Assembly: GCA_017559685.1 (NCBI GenBank)
Contig: JAFYQY010000148.1
Coordinates: 1-17,660, forward strand
DNA length: 17,660 bases
Direction of reading: 5' to 3'
Source: Alistipes sp.
GTDB taxonomy: Bacteria; Bacteroidota; Bacteroidia; Bacteroidales; Rikenellaceae
Of the stretch, positions 15,293 to 17,660 are shown one piece after another (within the stretch, counting starts at the first letter, position 1; the number at the start of each line of letters is the position of its first letter). Under the pieces are notes generated by a model that was not told the DNA's origin, ran no database searches, and saw only the letters and a list, made by a program, of their open reading frames with translations. A program made the translations under genes and the position numbers.

Positions 15293-16426
15293 ATGAATAT
15301 TCTATTTGCTACTCCATATAAATGCATTACTGGTGGTATTGCCCAATGGGCAGGGCATATAGTTTCTCATTATGAAAGACTCGACGGGGATGAATGTAAA
15401 TTGGACGTGTTGCCCATGAATGATCCTAAATCTGGGCGCTCTACTGTTGGTATGTCATTTTGCCATCGCATCCTGTACGGTATCCAGACATATTCTCGGG
15501 TGTTGAAGAATCTGACAAAGAGGCTGTCTGTTGATAAATATGATATTTTACATATATCGACAAGTGCATCAATTAGTCTTTCCAAAGATTATTTGATGAT
15601 TAAGAGAGCAAGACGTAGAGGCGTGAAAACCATTGTGCATTTTCATTTTGGGCGAATCCCTCAAATAGCAAAGAGTAATAATTGGGAGTGGAAGATGCTG
15701 AAAAAGGTGGTTAGACTTGCCGATAGTGCTGTGGTTATGGACAAGGCCTCTTACGATACTTTGCGTGCGAAAGGGTTTGATAATATCAGCTTGTTGCCGA
15801 ATCCTGTTGCCCCTCACGTTGTAGATATTGCAGCAGAGAATGCAAATATTAAGAGGGAACCTCGTTCTATACTCTTTGTTGGTCACGTTGTTAAGACCAA
15901 GGGCGTTTTCGAGCTATTGGAGGCTTGTTCTCAAATAGAAAATATAAATCTGCAGGTGGTTGGACATATAACTCCGGAAATGCAGACTCAAATAGAGACG
16001 TTGTATAAAGATGCCTCGTGGTTGACTATATGTGGCGAAAAGCCGTACGAAGAGGTTGTTAAGGAGATGTGCAAATGCGATGTGTTTGTATTGCCGACCT
16101 ATACTGAGGGCTTCCCAAATGTGATATTGGAGAGTATGGCTTGTGGTTGCGCAATTGTTACCACACCGGTGGGTGCAATTCCTGAGATGCTTGAAGAGGA
16201 GAATAATAGCCATTATGGAGTAATGGTGGAGCCTCGAAATGTAGAGCAACTGAAGTTGGGTATTGAAAAGATGCTATCTGATGTAGATTTTAAGAGCGAG
16301 TGTCGTGCAAATGTGCAGCAGAGAGTAATCGAAAGATATAATATAGACTCCGTATGGCGACAGATGACCGGTATATGGGATACGGTTTTATCCAATAAAA
16401 ATAGCGAAAAGAGACTCAAACAATAG
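15293..16426 (+). CDS. Glycosyltransferase family 4-like (GT-B), second of three
   Basis: A 377-residue GT-B glycosyltransferase. The N-terminus MNILFATPYKCITGGIAQWA is the acceptor-side glycine loop; HISTSASISL and VHFHFGRIP follow. The donor domain shows ILFVGHVVKTKGVFELLEA and the E-x7-E motif EGFPNVILESMACG (Glu272 and Glu280). The GGIAQW loop and the HFHFG motif are common among capsule glycosyltransferases of Bacteroidota. The ATG at 15293 lies seven bases after the previous stop; an in-frame TTG at 15275 would overlap that gene and add six residues without family similarity. The substrate is unknown. The short lysine/arginine-rich tail is not conserved in the family. Confidence 0.82.
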   Translation: MNILFATPYKCITGGIAQWAGHIVSHYERLDGDECKLDVLPMNDPKSGRSTVGMSFCHRILYGIQTYSRVLKNLTKRLSVDKYDILHISTSASISLSKDYLMIKRARRRGVKTIVHFHFGRIPQIAKSNNWEWKMLKKVVRLADSAVVMDKASYDTLRAKGFDNISLLPNPVAPHVVDIAAENANIKREPRSILFVGHVVKTKGVFELLEACSQIENINLQVVGHITPEMQTQIETLYKDASWLTICGEKPYEEVVKEMCKCDVFVLPTYTEGFPNVILESMACGCAIVTTPVGAIPEMLEEENNSHYGVMVEPRNVEQLKLGIEKMLSDVDFKSECRANVQQRVIERYNIDSVWRQMTGIWDTVLSNKNSEKRLKQ

Positions 16427-16431
16427 CTTTT

Positions 16432-17660
16432 ATGCCGAAGGTGTTGCAGATAAATGTGGTGGCGAATTGGGGTTCGACTGGCCGTATTGCCGAGCAGATT
16501 GGCGAGAAGGTAATGGAACACGGTTGGGAGAGCTATGTCGCCTATGGCCGATGGAAGAATCCTTCCAAGTCACACCTTATAAAGATTGGCTTCGGCTGGG
16601 AGGGGCGTATACACTATCATCTTACGAAGTACACCGACAAGCACGGACTCTTTTCGTCGTGGGCTACACATCGTTTTATCCGCAAGGTAAAGCAAATCAA
16701 GCCCGATATTGTCCATCTGCACAACATCCACGGCTACTATATCAACTATAAGATATTGTTCAAATATCTTCATAAGGTGAATATCCCCGTCGTATGGACA
16801 TTGCACGATTGCTGGCCTATGACTGGACACTGCACACACTTTGTTGGCGTAGATTGCCAAAAGTGGCAGACACAATGCCACGACTGCCCGCTCTTGGGCT
16901 CCTATCCACGAGCAAAGGTCGACAATTCACACAATAACTACCGCCTCAAGCGCAAGATATTCACTTCGTTGGGCGATAAGTTGCACCTCGTTTCGGTGTC
17001 GAAGTGGTTGAATGGTGTTGTCGATAAGTCGTTTTTTGCGGGTGGTGGCGCACACCAGTATATTATATATAATGGTATAGACAGTTCGCTCTTTACCCCG
17101 CAGTTGGAGGCATCGAAGTCGCAATTAGGTTTGCCGAATAAGAAAATATTGTTGGCTTTGGCTACAAGCTGGTCTCTGACAAAAGGCCTTTCGGATTATT
17201 TGAAGCTTGCCGAGATGTTGCCCGAGGAGTATCAGATAGTACTTATCGGTCTTTCGCAAGAGCAGATGGATACACTCCCTAAGGGAATTATCGCTCGCCC
17301 TCGTACGGATAGCGTTGAGGAGTTGGTGCGTTACTATTCGGTGGCGGATGTGGTACTCAACCTCTCTCGTGCCGAGACCTTTGGCCTGACTACTATTGAG
17401 GGTCTCGCTTGTGGCGTACCTTCGGTTGTATATAATGCTACAGCATCGCCCGAGTTGGTTACCCCGCAGACGGGTCGTATTGTCGAGCAGGGCGATCTTG
17501 AGGGCGTGGTAAAGGCTGTCGAGGAGTTGTGCGCCGAGAATAGAGAGCAGATGCGAGAGCATTGCCGAAAGCACGCCTTGGAGCACTTTGACCGAGATGA
17601 TAACTACGGAAAATATATAGATTTATACGAACAAATATTAACAAACAAACAAATATATAA
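16432..17660 (+). CDS. Glycosyltransferase family 4-like (GT-B), third of three, open at right edge
   Basis: An ATG at 16432, five bases after the previous stop, opens a frame that stays open to the window edge (409 codons plus two bases). The protein begins MPKVLQINVVANWGSTGRIAEQI, the acceptor loop of a large GT4 group common in Bacteroidota capsule loci. A conserved Cys-rich stretch follows (about 124-152: LHDCWPMTGHCTHF, then CQKW and CHDCP). The donor domain has the E-x7-E motif ETFGLTTIEGLACG (Glu315 and Glu323) and a VVLNLSRAE strand. The family is normally about 400-420 residues, so the stop is probably just outside. Codon use is more G/C-rich than in the preceding genes, resembling ugd. 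Confidence 0.85.
   Translation, partial: MPKVLQINVVANWGSTGRIAEQIGEKVMEHGWESYVAYGRWKNPSKSHLIKIGFGWEGRIHYHLTKYTDKHGLFSSWATHRFIRKVKQIKPDIVHLHNIHGYYINYKILFKYLHKVNIPVVWTLHDCWPMTGHCTHFVGVDCQKWQTQCHDCPLLGSYPRAKVDNSHNNYRLKRKIFTSLGDKLHLVSVSKWLNGVVDKSFFAGGGAHQYIIYNGIDSSLFTPQLEASKSQLGLPNKKILLALATSWSLTKGLSDYLKLAEMLPEEYQIVLIGLSQEQMDTLPKGIIARPRTDSVEELVRYYSVADVVLNLSRAETFGLTTIEGLACGVPSVVYNATASPELVTPQTGRIVEQGDLEGVVKAVEELCAENREQMREHCRKHALEHFDRDDNYGKYIDLYEQILTNKQIY

Noticed and set aside
1..17660. tRNA, rRNA, CRISPR arrays, transposases, integrases, toxin-antitoxin or defence genes
   Set aside because: None could be recognised on either strand.

Overview
The window looks like chromosomal DNA from a member of the Bacteroidales (phylum Bacteroidota). 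Evidence: promoter-like sites of the Bacteroides form (TTG or TTTG near -33 and TAnnTTTG near -7), almost no Shine-Dalgarno sequences, lipoproteins followed by BACON or fimbrillin-like domains, a BspA-type leucine-rich-repeat lipoprotein and a Wzx/Wzy-type surface polysaccharide cluster. I cannot fix the genus from sequence alone.

Layout. At the left edge is the start of rpsF (minus strand). Divergent from it is a lipoprotein joining a fimbrillin-like domain to an endonuclease/exonuclease/phosphatase domain (268-1929). On the minus strand follow a 3' remnant of a yqaA-like gene (1934-2131), a 1228-residue BspA-like lipoprotein (2132-5818) with a long leader holding a terminator-like hairpin, and an intact yqaA-like membrane gene (6132-6572). 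A tspO gene runs the other way (6755-7213). About 700 bases without a recognisable gene come next, containing a strong promoter candidate and a highly structured leader.

From 7919 to the right edge, nine tightly packed plus-strand genes form one polysaccharide operon: a WecA-type initiating phosphosugar transferase, UDP-glucose 6-dehydrogenase, a Wzx flippase, a TagD-type cytidylyltransferase, a LicD-family phosphotransferase, an EpsG/Wzy-type polymerase and three GT-B glycosyltransferases, the last running off the window. Inferred working: the first enzyme loads a sugar phosphate onto undecaprenyl phosphate, the glycosyltransferases extend the unit (probably with glucuronic acid made through Ugd), TagD and LicD add a phospho-alditol (probably phosphoglycerol) decoration, Wzx flips the unit and Wzy polymerises it. 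No chain-length or outer-membrane export genes are in view.

The most interesting points are the intact yqaA / bspA / displaced yqaA 3' end arrangement, which resembles an insertion at a gene 3' end; the two structured leaders (bspA and polysaccharide operon), each near a C homopolymer; and the TagD-LicD pair in a Gram-negative capsule-type locus.
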